Shown here: positions 1 through 8,838 of the stretch, in pieces | Position numbering within the stretch: the first letter of the stretch is position 1 | Layout: each line of letters begins with the position of its first letter | Assembly: GCA_934433485.1 (NCBI GenBank) | Contig: CAKRZR010000011.1 | Location: forward strand, 18,655 to 82,654 | Source: an uncultured Eubacteriales bacterium | GTDB taxonomy: Bacteria > Bacillota > Clostridia > Oscillospirales > CAG-272 | Length of the DNA stretch: 64,000 nt | Direction: 5' to 3' | Notes under the pieces: generated by a model | What the model was told of the DNA's origin: nothing | Database searches by the model: none | The model's input: only the letters and a program-made list of their open reading frames with translations | Made by a program: the position numbers and the translations under genes

Positions 1-51
1 CAGGTTCGGGGAATATTCATCCGAGAACGCGCTTAATTTAAATCTTACCAT
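1..51 (-). CDS. Sugar phosphate isomerase/epimerase-like protein, N-terminal fragment
   Basis: Only the first 17 codons are in the window; the gene runs off the left edge. The start is ATG at 51-49, and an in-frame TAA lies four codons upstream, so this is the earliest possible start. The peptide reads MVRFKLSAFSDEYSPNL, which resembles the first beta strand of xylose-isomerase-like TIM-barrel sugar phosphate isomerases/epimerases (a K-x-SAFSDEYS-type start is common there). No good Shine-Dalgarno is visible just before it, but a strong promoter (168-196) points at it. Identity is inferred from very few residues. Confidence 0.4.
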   Translation of the reverse strand, partial: MVRFKLSAFSDEYSPNL

Positions 52-167
52 ATGTCTGTTTTACGGAAGCGTTTGTTTCCGTATCGCTCCTTTCCTTTCG
101 GAGAATACATATAGCACGGATATCCGGTTTTGCACCGAAAATAGCCGCAGCTTTCACTTATACGAAT

Positions 168-196
168 ATTATAGCATTCTCCCGCGTGTTTTGCAA
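168..196 (-). promoter_or_regulatory. Sigma-A-type promoter for the left-edge gene
   Basis: On the minus strand: -35 TTGCAA (196-191), 17-base spacer, extended -10 TGC-TATAAT (173-168). It gives a leader of about 110 bases before the ATG at 51. The leader contains a small inverted repeat (ACGGAA / TTCCGT, 63-82). The rest of the stretch 52-312 shows no gene; a short GC hairpin near 240-260 could help end mutS2 transcription but is weak. Confidence 0.7.
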
Positions 197-312
197 CGGT
201 TTCCTATGAATTTTTCGAGAATCCGTTTATAAATCTGTGCAAAAATCGACGATTTCCGTCCTTTTCACGCCCATGGAAGCTTTATTTCCGCGCGTGTCCG
301 GACAGGATTTGC

Positions 313-2679
313 TCATTTCAGTTCTACGACCGTCACACCGTAGTCGCCTTCCCCGTATTGTCCGGCACGGAATGACGCGACTCGTTTGTCTTCCTTGAAA
401 TGCTTCCACAGCATCGTCCGCAGTGCACCGGTTCCCTTGCCGTGGATGATGGTCGCGCTTTGCACATGTGCCAGCTTGGCGTCGTCGAGATATTTGTCCA
501 CCACAAACCACGCCTCCTCTCCGGTCATACCACGCACGTCGCATTCCAGCTTGAAGCTGCGCGATACGGAGGTCTTTACACCACCGGACTGTTTTTTCTG
601 CGTTTTTTTGAATGTGGCTTCGTCGATCAGCCGCAGATCGGATACGTTTGCTTTCGCTTTGACAGCACCCATGCGGACGTTGACATTTCCGTTTTTGTCG
701 GGATCGTCGAGCAGAACACCGTTCGTGCCGAGATTGCGATGCTGTACGGTATCTCCCTTATGCAGTGGTCGCGGGAGCACGTATTCGTCGTCGTCTCTGT
801 CCTCCGGCTGATTGCGTTCGTCGTAATCGCGCATGCTCTGCCGGATGTTCCGTTTGGCGGCAGCGATTTTTTCAGCAAGATCCGCGGCGTCCTTCTGCCG
901 TTTCGCTTCTTCCAGTTGATCGAACACATACTGGCTTGTGATTTTTGCGCCGGTGAGCATTTCTTCCGCTTTTTTTCGGATCTTTTCTGCTTCTTTTTCC
1001 GCGTTTCCGACCTTTTCGGCAAGCTCCTTTTCTGCGTTTTCCTTGTATGCCGCAAATTCTGTCCGCAGTCGTTCCGCTTCCTTGCGTTCCTCATCGAGAG
1101 CATGTCTGCTTGCCTCTAATTTCTCAATCACGCTCTCAAAATTCCGGTTTCCGCTGTCCACAAAAGTTTGCGCACGGCGTACAAGCACCGGAGACAGCCC
1201 AAGCTTCTCCGAGATTGCGAACGCGTTTGATTTGCCGGGTGTGCCGATGATGAGCCGATAGGTCGGTTTCAGGGTTTCCACGTCAAACTCACAGGATGCG
1301 TTGCAGACGTTTTCTGTCTCAATGGCGTACGCTTTGAGCTCCGCGTAATGGGTTGTCGCGGCACAGAGTGCCCCGGTCAAACGAACCTCTTCGAGAATGG
1401 ACATGGCAAGAGCCGCGCCTTCCACCGGATCCGTGCCTGCGCCAAGCTCGTCGAACAGGACCAGCGAATGCTCTGTCATTTTGTCCACGATCTTTACAAT
1501 GCCTTTCATATGTGAAGAAAACGTGGACAGAGACTGCTCAATGCTCTGCTCGTCGCCGATATCGGAGAACACCTCGTCAAAGACGCAGAGCCGGGATGGT
1601 TCCTCCGCCGGAATGTGCAGACCTGCTTGATTCATCAGCGCAAACAGACCGATCGTTTTGAGCGTGACGGTCTTACCGCCGGTATTCGGACCTGTGATGA
1701 CGATCATCTGCCGTCCTTCCCCCATGGAAAGCGAGATCGGTACAACGGTCTTTTTATCGAGCAGCGGATGGCGCGCTTTTCGCAGATCGATCTCCTTCTT
1801 CTCGGAAATCACAGCAGGCGCAGCATCCATACGGTAGGACAGCTCCGCACAGGCGAAGAGGAGCGCCAGATCGTTGATGTTGAGATAGTTGAGCACCATC
1901 GCCTGTCCGGACACCGCTACCCCTGCCGAGAGATCGCGCAGGATTCGCTCGATTTCGTGCGCTTCGCGGCTTTCCAGAGTACGCAGCTCATTGTTTGCTT
2001 CCACGACCGCCATCGGTTCGATGAATAAGGTCGCGCCGGACTGGGAGGTATCGTGGATCAATCCTTTGACCTCGCCGCGATATTCCGCTTTGACCGGGAT
2101 CACGTACCGTCCGCCGCGTTGGGTAACGATATTCTCTTGCAGGTATTTGGACGTGCCGGAGACGTATTTTTGCAAAATATCCTGGATCTTATTGTTCGTC
2201 TGCCGGATCTTGCGCCGGATTTCACCGAGCTCCGGGCTTGCCTCATCCGCGACAAAATCCTCTGCGACAATGGCGCGGGTGATCTTTTCCTCTAAAAGCC
2301 GATTGGGGATGAGTCTGTCGAAGATCTCATTGAGTGAGGTCTGCGGCGTGTGATCGCCTCGGACGTAATCGGTCAGCGTCCGTGCGGTTCGCAGTACGGC
2401 GGCACAGTCGAGCAGCTCACGCATGGACAGCATGGCGTCCTTTTCCGCTCGTTCCACCGAAGCGCGAATATCCCGCACGTTGCCAAACGACGGCTGTCCC
2501 TTGATGCCGACCAGTTTTTTTGCATCGGTGGTTCTCTGCTGCCGGATGCGCACCTTGTCAATATCTGAGGTGGGTGTCAGCTGCAGGGCAAGCTCACGGG
2601 CGCCGTCTGTCTGGGCGTATTCCGCGAGCATTTCCCGGATTTTTTGAAATTCGAGTATATATAATGCTTTTTCGTTCAT
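313..2679 (-). CDS. mutS2: Endonuclease MutS2
   Basis: MutS2 is an ATPase/endonuclease paralogue of MutS that suppresses homologous recombination and, in Bacillus, also acts on collided ribosomes. The 788-residue protein has the usual MutS2 length and plan: MutS core and lever about 1-300, ATPase with Walker A GPNTGGKT at 330-337, the DEVFSDIGDEQSIEQS signature and Walker B LVLFDELGAGTDP after it, a charged coiled coil about 520-620, and a C-terminal Smr nuclease domain from about 708 with HGKGTGALR. No mismatch-recognition domain I is present, as expected. Its ATG overlaps the recO stop (ATGA), so the two are translationally coupled. It is the last gene of the yqfC-to-mutS2 operon. Confidence 0.97.
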   Translation of the reverse strand: MNEKALYILEFQKIREMLAEYAQTDGARELALQLTPTSDIDKVRIRQQRTTDAKKLVGIKGQPSFGNVRDIRASVERAEKDAMLSMRELLDCAAVLRTARTLTDYVRGDHTPQTSLNEIFDRLIPNRLLEEKITRAIVAEDFVADEASPELGEIRRKIRQTNNKIQDILQKYVSGTSKYLQENIVTQRGGRYVIPVKAEYRGEVKGLIHDTSQSGATLFIEPMAVVEANNELRTLESREAHEIERILRDLSAGVAVSGQAMVLNYLNINDLALLFACAELSYRMDAAPAVISEKKEIDLRKARHPLLDKKTVVPISLSMGEGRQMIVITGPNTGGKTVTLKTIGLFALMNQAGLHIPAEEPSRLCVFDEVFSDIGDEQSIEQSLSTFSSHMKGIVKIVDKMTEHSLVLFDELGAGTDPVEGAALAMSILEEVRLTGALCAATTHYAELKAYAIETENVCNASCEFDVETLKPTYRLIIGTPGKSNAFAISEKLGLSPVLVRRAQTFVDSGNRNFESVIEKLEASRHALDEERKEAERLRTEFAAYKENAEKELAEKVGNAEKEAEKIRKKAEEMLTGAKITSQYVFDQLEEAKRQKDAADLAEKIAAAKRNIRQSMRDYDERNQPEDRDDDEYVLPRPLHKGDTVQHRNLGTNGVLLDDPDKNGNVNVRMGAVKAKANVSDLRLIDEATFKKTQKKQSGGVKTSVSRSFKLECDVRGMTGEEAWFVVDKYLDDAKLAHVQSATIIHGKGTGALRTMLWKHFKEDKRVASFRAGQYGEGDYGVTVVELK

Positions 2680-3512
2680 TGTGATTCATTCCTCCCTTTC
2701 GTGGGACGGATGTCGATGGGATCTTTTACTTTTTTGTAAAAATCGAGCGACGGAAAGCTGTGTTCCAGGTGGTTCAGCAGATACCGTTCACAGGCGATGC
2801 CAAGCACCGTTCTGTCCTCTGCCTCTGTCACACGGAAAGAAAACAGCTTTTTTACAGGTGCCACGGCGATATAATACATAGCGCGGCGCACGGACGGAGA
2901 GATGCGGATATGAATCTTCGCCGTCGTATCATCCATGGCGTAATCGGCGGAATGTACGTAGGTTTCCTGACATTCCTTGCAGAAAAGCCGTCCGTTCATC
3001 ACGTCCAGATACATCGGCTCTTCTATCTTTCCCTCGTGACAGCCGGCACAGAGCAGCAGGTCCGGTTGGAAACCGGCGTGGCAGATCGCCCGAAACTCAT
3101 ATGCCGCTTTGACACGCTCCGGCGGAATGTCGTCCCGGTCGGACAGCGCATACAGAGCGTTGAGGGTCATTTGCATCAGTTCCGGGTCGGCGACATCCGG
3201 CATGGCAAGATCGTCCGCAATCGCGCACAGGTAGGTCGCCAGTGCCAGACGCTCCACATCGAAACGGATGCCCATGAAATTTTCAATATAAGTGCTGTCA
3301 TTTACATAATAACACTGCTTTGGTTTGCGGAGGGAAAAGGTGGCATACGTGAAAAGCTGCGATGTGGCGGCGTTCCGGTTGTTCAGTCGACGCACATCTT
3401 TACCGCTGACGGACAGCTTGCCGCGATCCGCCGTGAGCAGCGTGATCATCTCATCTGCTTCCCCGAATTTTGCCTCCCGGATTACAAGCCCATCCACTTC
3501 CATCAGTTCCAT
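2676..3512 (-). CDS. recO: DNA repair protein RecO
   Basis: RecO loads RecA on SSB-coated DNA together with RecR. The 278-residue protein has an N-terminal OB fold (VDGLVIREAKFGEADEMITLLT) and a four-cysteine zinc site CAGC...CKEC typical of Gram-positive RecO. The open frame extends further upstream into era, but the ATG at 3512 (MELMEVDG) fits family alignments and lies 23 bases after the era stop with a GGGAAG-type ribosome site. The stop overlaps the start of mutS2. Adjacent era-recO is a classic Bacillota arrangement. Confidence 0.93.
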   Translation of the reverse strand: MELMEVDGLVIREAKFGEADEMITLLTADRGKLSVSGKDVRRLNNRNAATSQLFTYATFSLRKPKQCYYVNDSTYIENFMGIRFDVERLALATYLCAIADDLAMPDVADPELMQMTLNALYALSDRDDIPPERVKAAYEFRAICHAGFQPDLLLCAGCHEGKIEEPMYLDVMNGRLFCKECQETYVHSADYAMDDTTAKIHIRISPSVRRAMYYIAVAPVKKLFSFRVTEAEDRTVLGIACERYLLNHLEHSFPSLDFYKKVKDPIDIRPTKGRNESQ

Positions 3513-3535
3513 CGCGTATCTTCCCTGCCTCTGTC

Positions 3536-4426
3536 TTACAGTTCCTTTTTGTCGTATCCGAAATTTTGCAGGCTGAAATCGCTGTCGCGCCAGTTTTCCT
3601 TGACCTTGACCCACAGATTCAGATATACCTGCACGCCGAAGAAAGCTTCCATATCCTCTCTGGCGTAGCTGCCGATCCGTTTTAAGGTTTCGCCGTTTTT
3701 TCCGACGATGATACCCTTATGCGACTGTTTTTCACAGAAGATTTCCGCGCGGATCCGCAGCATTTTTGTGTCCTCTGTGAACTCCTCGATCACGACCGCC
3801 GTGCCGTGTGGCACCTCGTCTGACAAAACGCGCAATAGCTTTTCACGGATGATCTCCGCCGCAATCTGTCTCTCCGGCTGATCGGTGAGCGTGTCCTCGT
3901 CGAACATCCACTCGCCATTCGTAAGAAACTGCGCCGCTTCCGTGAGCACCTCATCCACGTTTTTGCCGCTTTCCGCACAGGTTGGGACAACAGCGGCGAA
4001 ATTAAAGAGCGCGGCGTATTCCGAAATCGTTTCGGCAAGTCGTTCGCGGTTGATCAGGTCGATCTTATTGAGCACCAGCATTGCCGGCAATCCGCTCTTT
4101 GCGATCTGCTCGATCAGCCGCTTTTCAATGTCGCCTGCCGGATGTCCCGCGTCCGCGATAAGAATCACGGCATCCGCAGAACTGACGGAGGAGCGCACCG
4201 ACTTCATCATATAGTCGCCAAGCCGGTTCTTCGCCTTGTGGACGCCGGGTGTATCAAGAAACACGTACTGCGCCTCGTCCTTTGTCAATACGCCGAGGAT
4301 CCGGTTGCGGGTCGTCTGTGGTTTAGAGGACACAATGGCAATCTTTTCCCCCAGCAGGTGGTTCATCAAGGTGGATTTGCCGACGTTGGGTCTGCCGACA
4401 ATGGCGATCGTTGCTGTTTTTTTCAT
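3536..4426 (-). CDS. era: GTPase Era
   Basis: Essential ribosome-assembly GTPase that binds the 3' end of 16S rRNA. 296 residues, normal length. G1 GRPNVGKST (about 11-19), TTRNRI switch I, G3 DTPGVH, G4 NKID, and a C-terminal KH domain with the GKNGETLKRIGSYAR signature. It sits between ybeY and recO, as in many Firmicutes, and shares a functional theme with ybeY (16S 3' end maturation). Confidence 0.97.
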   Translation of the reverse strand: MKKTATIAIVGRPNVGKSTLMNHLLGEKIAIVSSKPQTTRNRILGVLTKDEAQYVFLDTPGVHKAKNRLGDYMMKSVRSSVSSADAVILIADAGHPAGDIEKRLIEQIAKSGLPAMLVLNKIDLINRERLAETISEYAALFNFAAVVPTCAESGKNVDEVLTEAAQFLTNGEWMFDEDTLTDQPERQIAAEIIREKLLRVLSDEVPHGTAVVIEEFTEDTKMLRIRAEIFCEKQSHKGIIVGKNGETLKRIGSYAREDMEAFFGVQVYLNLWVKVKENWRDSDFSLQNFGYDKKEL

Positions 4427-4504
4427 ATTGAATATCTCTCCCTGACCGACTTCGTTTTTACTGAGTCATCAACCATAGACCGTCGGGAGTTCCTTTCTCT
4501 GTTT

Positions 4505-5011
4505 CTATTGATTCTTCAAATTCTGCGTGTTCTTTTCTCCGCGCGGCAGACCGAGCTCTTGCATGATCTCGCGTTGTCTGCGGAACATATCCGCTTCATC
4601 CTCCGGAGAGGTTTCGTGATCATAGCCGAGCAGGTGCAGCACGGAATGCACGGTTAAGAATGCCGTCTCCCTCTCGAAGCTGTGACCATACTCTACCGCC
4701 TGTTCCCCGGCACGTTCCAGAGACAGCACAATATCCCCGAGCTCCGCTGCCATGTCGTCTTCCGGCACGTCGCCGTTGCGCATGGTGTACATCGGGAACG
4801 AAAGCACGTCTGTCGCGCTGTCCTTGTGGCGGTATTCGTTATTGAGCGCACGAATCCCCTCATTGTCCGTGAACGTAATCGAGAGAATGGTATCCTTTGG
4901 AAAATGCTCATAGGCAAGCGCGGCTTTGGCGGCTTTTTTGATCCTGTGCCGCAATAACCAGCCCACCTTATATTTTGTCTGTTCGTTTGACCAGTAAACT
5001 TTCAGCTTCAT
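4505..5011 (-). CDS. ybeY: Endoribonuclease YbeY
   Basis: Zinc-dependent endoribonuclease involved in 16S rRNA 3' end processing and ribosome quality control. 168 residues. The zinc motif is HSVLHLLGYDH (about 122-132), with Ser in place of the usual Gly at the second position. N-terminal part carries the family signature ITFTDNEGIRALNNEYR and DVLSFP. The gene lies 24 bases after phoH. A dgkA and a cdd gene, often between ybeY and era, are missing here. Confidence 0.95.
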   Translation of the reverse strand: MKLKVYWSNEQTKYKVGWLLRHRIKKAAKAALAYEHFPKDTILSITFTDNEGIRALNNEYRHKDSATDVLSFPMYTMRNGDVPEDDMAAELGDIVLSLERAGEQAVEYGHSFERETAFLTVHSVLHLLGYDHETSPEDEADMFRRQREIMQELGLPRGEKNTQNLKNQ

Positions 5012-5035
5012 AATACTGTCCTGCCGCCTTCTTCA

Positions 5036-6070
5036 TTATCCGTTCCGTTTTTCGCGCTTTACCGGTCGGAATTTCGTTCTGGTCCGCTCCGCGGCGCGAA
5101 TCTGTTGTTCTTTCTCATACTTATCGTACGCTACGATAATCCGCTGTACGAGCCGGTGGCGGACCACATCCCGTTCCGTGAAGGTGTGGATCGCGATATC
5201 GTCGATGTTTTTGAGGATCTGTACCGCCGCAGCAAGTCCGCTCTTTTTCCCGAATGGCAGGTCTGTCTGCGTAAGGTCGCCGGTCACAACGATCCTGGAG
5301 CCGTTGCCGAGTCTGGTCAAGAACATTTTCATCTGCTCCGGCGTGGTATTCTGCGCTTCATCTAAGATGATGAACGAATCGTCCAGAGTGCGTCCGCGCA
5401 TATACGCGAGGGGAGCGATCTCAATGGTCATCTTCTCAATCATCCGCGCGCAGGTCTCCGGTCCGAGCATCTCATACAGCGCGTCGTACAGCGGGCGGAG
5501 GTAGGGATCGATTTTGCTTTGCAGATCCCCCGGCAGGAATCCGAGCCGTTCCCCCGCTTCCACCGCAGGTCTTGTCAGAATGATCCGGCTGACCTCGTGG
5601 TTTTTAAGTGCCTTAACCGCCATCGCCACCGCGAGATAGGTTTTGCCCGTTCCCGCCGGTCCGATTCCGAGGACCACAGTATTCTTTCGGATCGCCTCAA
5701 CATACCGTTTTTGCCCGAGCGTCTTTGCCTTGATTGGTTTGCCGCGCACGGTAACAAGGAAACAGTCCTCATCGAAGGTACCAAGCTCCTCCAGTCTGCC
5801 CTCGTCCGACATGCCGATGATATAGTCGACTTTTTGCTCCGTGATCTCGTCTCCAAGCGTGCAGATGCGTTTCAGATACTGGACGCAGTCCGTCGCTTTT
5901 TGTACATTTGTCTCCTCGCCTTCCACAAGAATGGTATCGCCGTCGCCGCTGTCGCCTGTATTGGCGATCCGAACAGAAAACGCTTCCTCCAGGCGGCTGA
6001 TGTTCTTGTCGTAGCTGCCGAATATTTTCGCGGTCATCTCTGCGTTTGGTATCTGAATTTTTCTCTGCAT
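5036..6070 (-). CDS. phoH: PhoH-like ATPase (YbeZ family)
   Basis: PhoH-family RNA-linked ATPase, usually co-transcribed with ybeY. 344 residues: N-terminal KH-like region (about 1-100), then P-loop ATPase with Walker A GIGPAGTGKT and Walker B FIILDEAQNTTPEQMKMFLTRLG, plus TRPAVEAGERLGFLPGD. ATG start follows yqfD by eight bases, so it is in the same operon. In Bacillus the next gene is the HD-family yqfF (pgpH); it is absent here. Confidence 0.95.
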   Translation of the reverse strand: MQRKIQIPNAEMTAKIFGSYDKNISRLEEAFSVRIANTGDSGDGDTILVEGEETNVQKATDCVQYLKRICTLGDEITEQKVDYIIGMSDEGRLEELGTFDEDCFLVTVRGKPIKAKTLGQKRYVEAIRKNTVVLGIGPAGTGKTYLAVAMAVKALKNHEVSRIILTRPAVEAGERLGFLPGDLQSKIDPYLRPLYDALYEMLGPETCARMIEKMTIEIAPLAYMRGRTLDDSFIILDEAQNTTPEQMKMFLTRLGNGSRIVVTGDLTQTDLPFGKKSGLAAAVQILKNIDDIAIHTFTERDVVRHRLVQRIIVAYDKYEKEQQIRAAERTRTKFRPVKREKRNG

Positions 6071-6078
6071 ATAGTCCT

Positions 6079-7296
6079 CTATTGAAGTACCGTTTCATTC
6101 TCCGGCTCCGGCATGCTGTGAAATTCCTCTGTACGAGCAATATCCTTTTCGCAGTACAAAAGGCAGTCGATGCGGCAGTTATCCTCTGACACCGTGATTG
6201 TGATGTTCTGGCTGACAAGCACGCTGTCTGCGGTCGCCGCCTCTATCTGCCGTCTCAGCTCCGTTATAGCTTCCTCTGCGGCGGTTGCTGTATCAATTTT
6301 CTCTGTTACGATTTCATATTCCCGGTATATGGTCTTTCCGATCCACACGGGAATCGTGTACCGGTTCCACAGGCATACTTCTTCCATCGTACTTATTGTA
6401 TCACAAGTGGCATAGGGATTTCCAGTGTTTTTGAAAAGATTTATCTCTTTTTTGAAAATTTTTACGGAAAATTTCGTTTTTTCGCGTCCGGTATACCGCT
6501 TTACCTCCCGCTCTTTTGAAATCTCAACCGAAATCGGACAGGCGACCTTTGCGATCACACGACCGGCGGCATAGGTCAGGCGATACTGGTTTTCGTGCCG
6601 CATCTGGCACACCCCGCTGATAAGTAGCTCTCCCGGCAGAACGACATCCCCGCCATGCACTGCCGCTTCTCCATGAAATACCTCGACAAGCACCACTTCT
6701 CCACCATGCGCCGCTACCACGTTGGCGTACACACCGCTTTTGTCCTGTATGACAGGCGGCTTTTTCGATTCTCGGACCTGCACCTCAGCGATCGTTCCGT
6801 TCTGATACACGGAAAGCCACGCGATATTGTCTGATCGGGCGCGGTAATTCGCGTGCACCCAGTCGTAGTTGATGCCGGGGATCCAGTCTCCTACACCGCA
6901 GCCTAGCTCTGAGAGCAGTGATTCAATCTCCGCGTCGCTCACCTGGGTATTTCCGGATATTTCCACACGCCATATGAAATGCTGAGAAACCAAGCACCAC
7001 ACAAATAAGACCGCAAATCCCGCCGCAATGCCCGGTCTCCTGCCAAGAAAGGACAGCACTGCCGGCAATCCGCGCACTGCGCCATAATTACATTCCCAAT
7101 CGTTTTCCGCCACCGCACTCCGGAAACGCGGAATATCTCGCCCAAGCAGCAGAAATGAGACCTCCGTCTCCGTCACACACTCCCGGTAAGGCGTGATCTC
7201 CGTGCGAAATAACCAATCAAATATGGCGGTGCGCAGAGATAGGGGCACAGTCACGCGTACAGAGCCGCACCACATGCGAATGATCCATTCCCACAT
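6079..7296 (-). CDS. yqfD: Sporulation protein YqfD
   Basis: YqfD is a sigma-E-dependent sporulation membrane protein. I place the start at ATG 7296 (MWEWIIRMWCG), 405 residues, because a GGGAGGT site lies nine bases upstream; the longer open frame to 7329 overlaps yqfC with no ribosome site. Visible are a basic/aromatic N terminus typical of YqfD, one membrane segment near residues 95-115 (GIAAGFAVLFVWCLVS), and a long extracytoplasmic beta-rich part with the VEISGNTQVSDAEI segment. It starts eight bases downstream of the yqfC stop. Confidence 0.92.
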   Translation of the reverse strand: MWEWIIRMWCGSVRVTVPLSLRTAIFDWLFRTEITPYRECVTETEVSFLLLGRDIPRFRSAVAENDWECNYGAVRGLPAVLSFLGRRPGIAAGFAVLFVWCLVSQHFIWRVEISGNTQVSDAEIESLLSELGCGVGDWIPGINYDWVHANYRARSDNIAWLSVYQNGTIAEVQVRESKKPPVIQDKSGVYANVVAAHGGEVVLVEVFHGEAAVHGGDVVLPGELLISGVCQMRHENQYRLTYAAGRVIAKVACPISVEISKEREVKRYTGREKTKFSVKIFKKEINLFKNTGNPYATCDTISTMEEVCLWNRYTIPVWIGKTIYREYEIVTEKIDTATAAEEAITELRRQIEAATADSVLVSQNITITVSEDNCRIDCLLYCEKDIARTEEFHSMPEPENETVLQ

Positions 7297-7303
7297 ATTC
7301 CAG

Positions 7304-7591
7304 CTACCTCCCGAATCGAACGCACGCAATGGTGCCGCGAACGGTCAGGGATTCTCGGAGAAAGTCTGTCATAGAAAGCGCCTCCCCACATATGGTACAG
7401 GTTCCGCACTTTGTTTTTAAAACGATCTCCGCATCGGAATACATAAGAATGCCGCCGCAGCCATCGACGGTCACCTCGCAGTCTCCCTTACAATATACGG
7501 TGGGGATGTCCGCGATCCCTTCCATCGGAAATCCGGTGCAAGACGCCACCATCGCACGCAGATTCCCGCCGCCTATTTTTTTCTTTGTCAC
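7304..7591 (-). CDS. yqfC: Sporulation protein YqfC
   Basis: Small YqfC/YabP-type sporulation protein, partner of yqfD in sporulating Firmicutes. I choose GTG at 7591 (95 residues, MTKKKIGGGNLRAMV) because GGAGG sits six bases upstream (7602-7598); the ATG at 7609 has no ribosome site. Cysteines at VYCKGDCEV and CGTCTIC may be a local feature. First gene of the long minus-strand operon; the YabP/YqfC fold has no known catalytic role. Confidence 0.9.
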   Translation of the reverse strand: MTKKKIGGGNLRAMVASCTGFPMEGIADIPTVYCKGDCEVTVDGCGGILMYSDAEIVLKTKCGTCTICGEALSMTDFLRESLTVRGTIACVRFGR

Positions 7592-7605
7592 ACGCTTCCT
7601 CCGTA

Positions 7606-7639
7606 TCATACCGCAGTCGGCTTTTTGCTATACTGTATG
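7606..7639. promoter_or_regulatory. Candidate divergent sigma-E-like promoters between yqfC and ylbJ
   Basis: The 81-base gap between the two divergent sporulation genes contains CATACAGT on the minus strand (7639-7632), an exact match to the sporulation sigma-E -10 consensus CATACAnT, placed to give a 30-40 base leader for yqfC. On the plus strand TATACTGT overlaps it, with TCATACC (7606-7612) as a weak -35. Both downstream genes belong to sigma-E regulons in Bacillus. Assignment is by eye; the -35 boxes are poor. Confidence 0.45.
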
Positions 7640-7672
7640 CGAACAATTTCCTTTCCATGCGCGGAGGTGCTT

Positions 7673-8734
7673 ATGCGAAGGGTGAAATATGTCATCCGAT
7701 TTATATGGTTCGTGACGATTCTTTTTGTCGCGCTCGGATTGCTCAGGCGCGGCGAAGTGGTGCGAAATGTTTTCAGGGACACACTTGCCGGCTGCTTTGC
7801 CAGTCTCTTGCCTGTTTTGTTCCCATATATGGTTCTCGCGCGTTTGATCGTCTCACTGGACCTTTTCTCACCGTTTGTCCGTCTTTTGCGATTGGACAGA
7901 AAGCTGCACATGCCATCCGCACTTCCTGTGGTATGGCTGCTCGGCAATTTGTGTGGTTATCCTATCGGTGCGGCAGAATGTGCGGCTCTGGTGCGGCAAA
8001 ATAAGCTGTCTGCAGAGCATGCCGGGGTTCTCTGTGCCCTTGCAAGTCATGGGAATCCTGTATACATCGTGCAGATCGCCGGGATCCTGTGGTGGAAAAG
8101 TATGTCGTTCGGCATCGGTCTGCTGCTTGCCCAATTGTGCTTTACCACCCTTGTGACAACGTTTATTCTGTTTCGGCGCCGCGCAGAAAGAGAGAGTACA
8201 GGTGGTGTCAGACAAAATAACGCCATTTCCGGTGCCGGGGCGTTTTCCGCAGCGATCCGGGATAGCAGCATGGCGTGTGTTGCGGTCTGCGGCTCCATTG
8301 TGTTTTTTTCGATCGTAATCGCGCTGCTGCCGCCTACGCATCCGGTTCTCTCCGCGCTCCTTGCCGCGATTCTCGAATTTACATCCGGCGTGGAAGCGGG
8401 TGCTTTGCAAGGAGATATCGCAGGCGCCGCGATTACAGGTTTCGCGCTTGGATTTGGCGGATTGTCAGTGCTTATGCAGGTCGCGGAACGAACGGACGGC
8501 ACAGGCATTTCCCTTGTCCCAACAATTCTTATGAAATGCGCAGATGGTGTGTGGATGGCATCCGCAGCGGCGTTGCTGTATCGCTTGCGCACGGTATACC
8601 CGGCAAGTGCAGTCTGGAATCCCATGGAAACGAGCAATCCATGGATTGTTGGTTGGGCGATATTCACACTGGGACTCCTCTGCCGCGCGGGAAGTTTTTG
8701 GAAAAAGGCAGAAATTTTCCGTAAGAGTCGATAA
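7673..8734 (+). CDS. ylbJ: Sporulation integral membrane protein YlbJ
   Basis: YlbJ is a polytopic membrane protein needed for spore cortex formation. 353 residues; ATG 7673 (MRRVKYVIRF) chosen for its GGAGG site seven bases upstream; the open frame extends to 7625 without one. About eight hydrophobic segments, including two Gate/nucleoside-recognition-like repeats with GNLCGYPIGA and ASHGNPVYIVQIAG. It diverges from yqfC, consistent with a shared sporulation control region. Charged tail KKAEIFRKSR at the end. Confidence 0.9.
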   Translation: MRRVKYVIRFIWFVTILFVALGLLRRGEVVRNVFRDTLAGCFASLLPVLFPYMVLARLIVSLDLFSPFVRLLRLDRKLHMPSALPVVWLLGNLCGYPIGAAECAALVRQNKLSAEHAGVLCALASHGNPVYIVQIAGILWWKSMSFGIGLLLAQLCFTTLVTTFILFRRRAERESTGGVRQNNAISGAGAFSAAIRDSSMACVAVCGSIVFFSIVIALLPPTHPVLSALLAAILEFTSGVEAGALQGDIAGAAITGFALGFGGLSVLMQVAERTDGTGISLVPTILMKCADGVWMASAAALLYRLRTVYPASAVWNPMETSNPWIVGWAIFTLGLLCRAGSFWKKAEIFRKSR

Positions 8735-8748
8735 ATTTCGGAAAACAC

Positions 8749-8777
8749 TTGATTTTCAGCGCATCGTTGTATATAAT
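8749..8777 (+). promoter_or_regulatory. Sigma-A-type promoter upstream of the prfB cluster
   Basis: -35 TTGATT (8749-8754), 17-base spacer, -10 TATAAT (8772-8777). It precedes the small Cys-rich gene at 8839 and probably transcribes through prfB and the methyltransferase to the terminator at 11082. Confidence 0.7.
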
Positions 8778-8838
8778 AGTATGATAGGATAATAGAGGAT
8801 ATTGACCCTATTGCAGAGACGGAAGGCGGTGACAGAAT

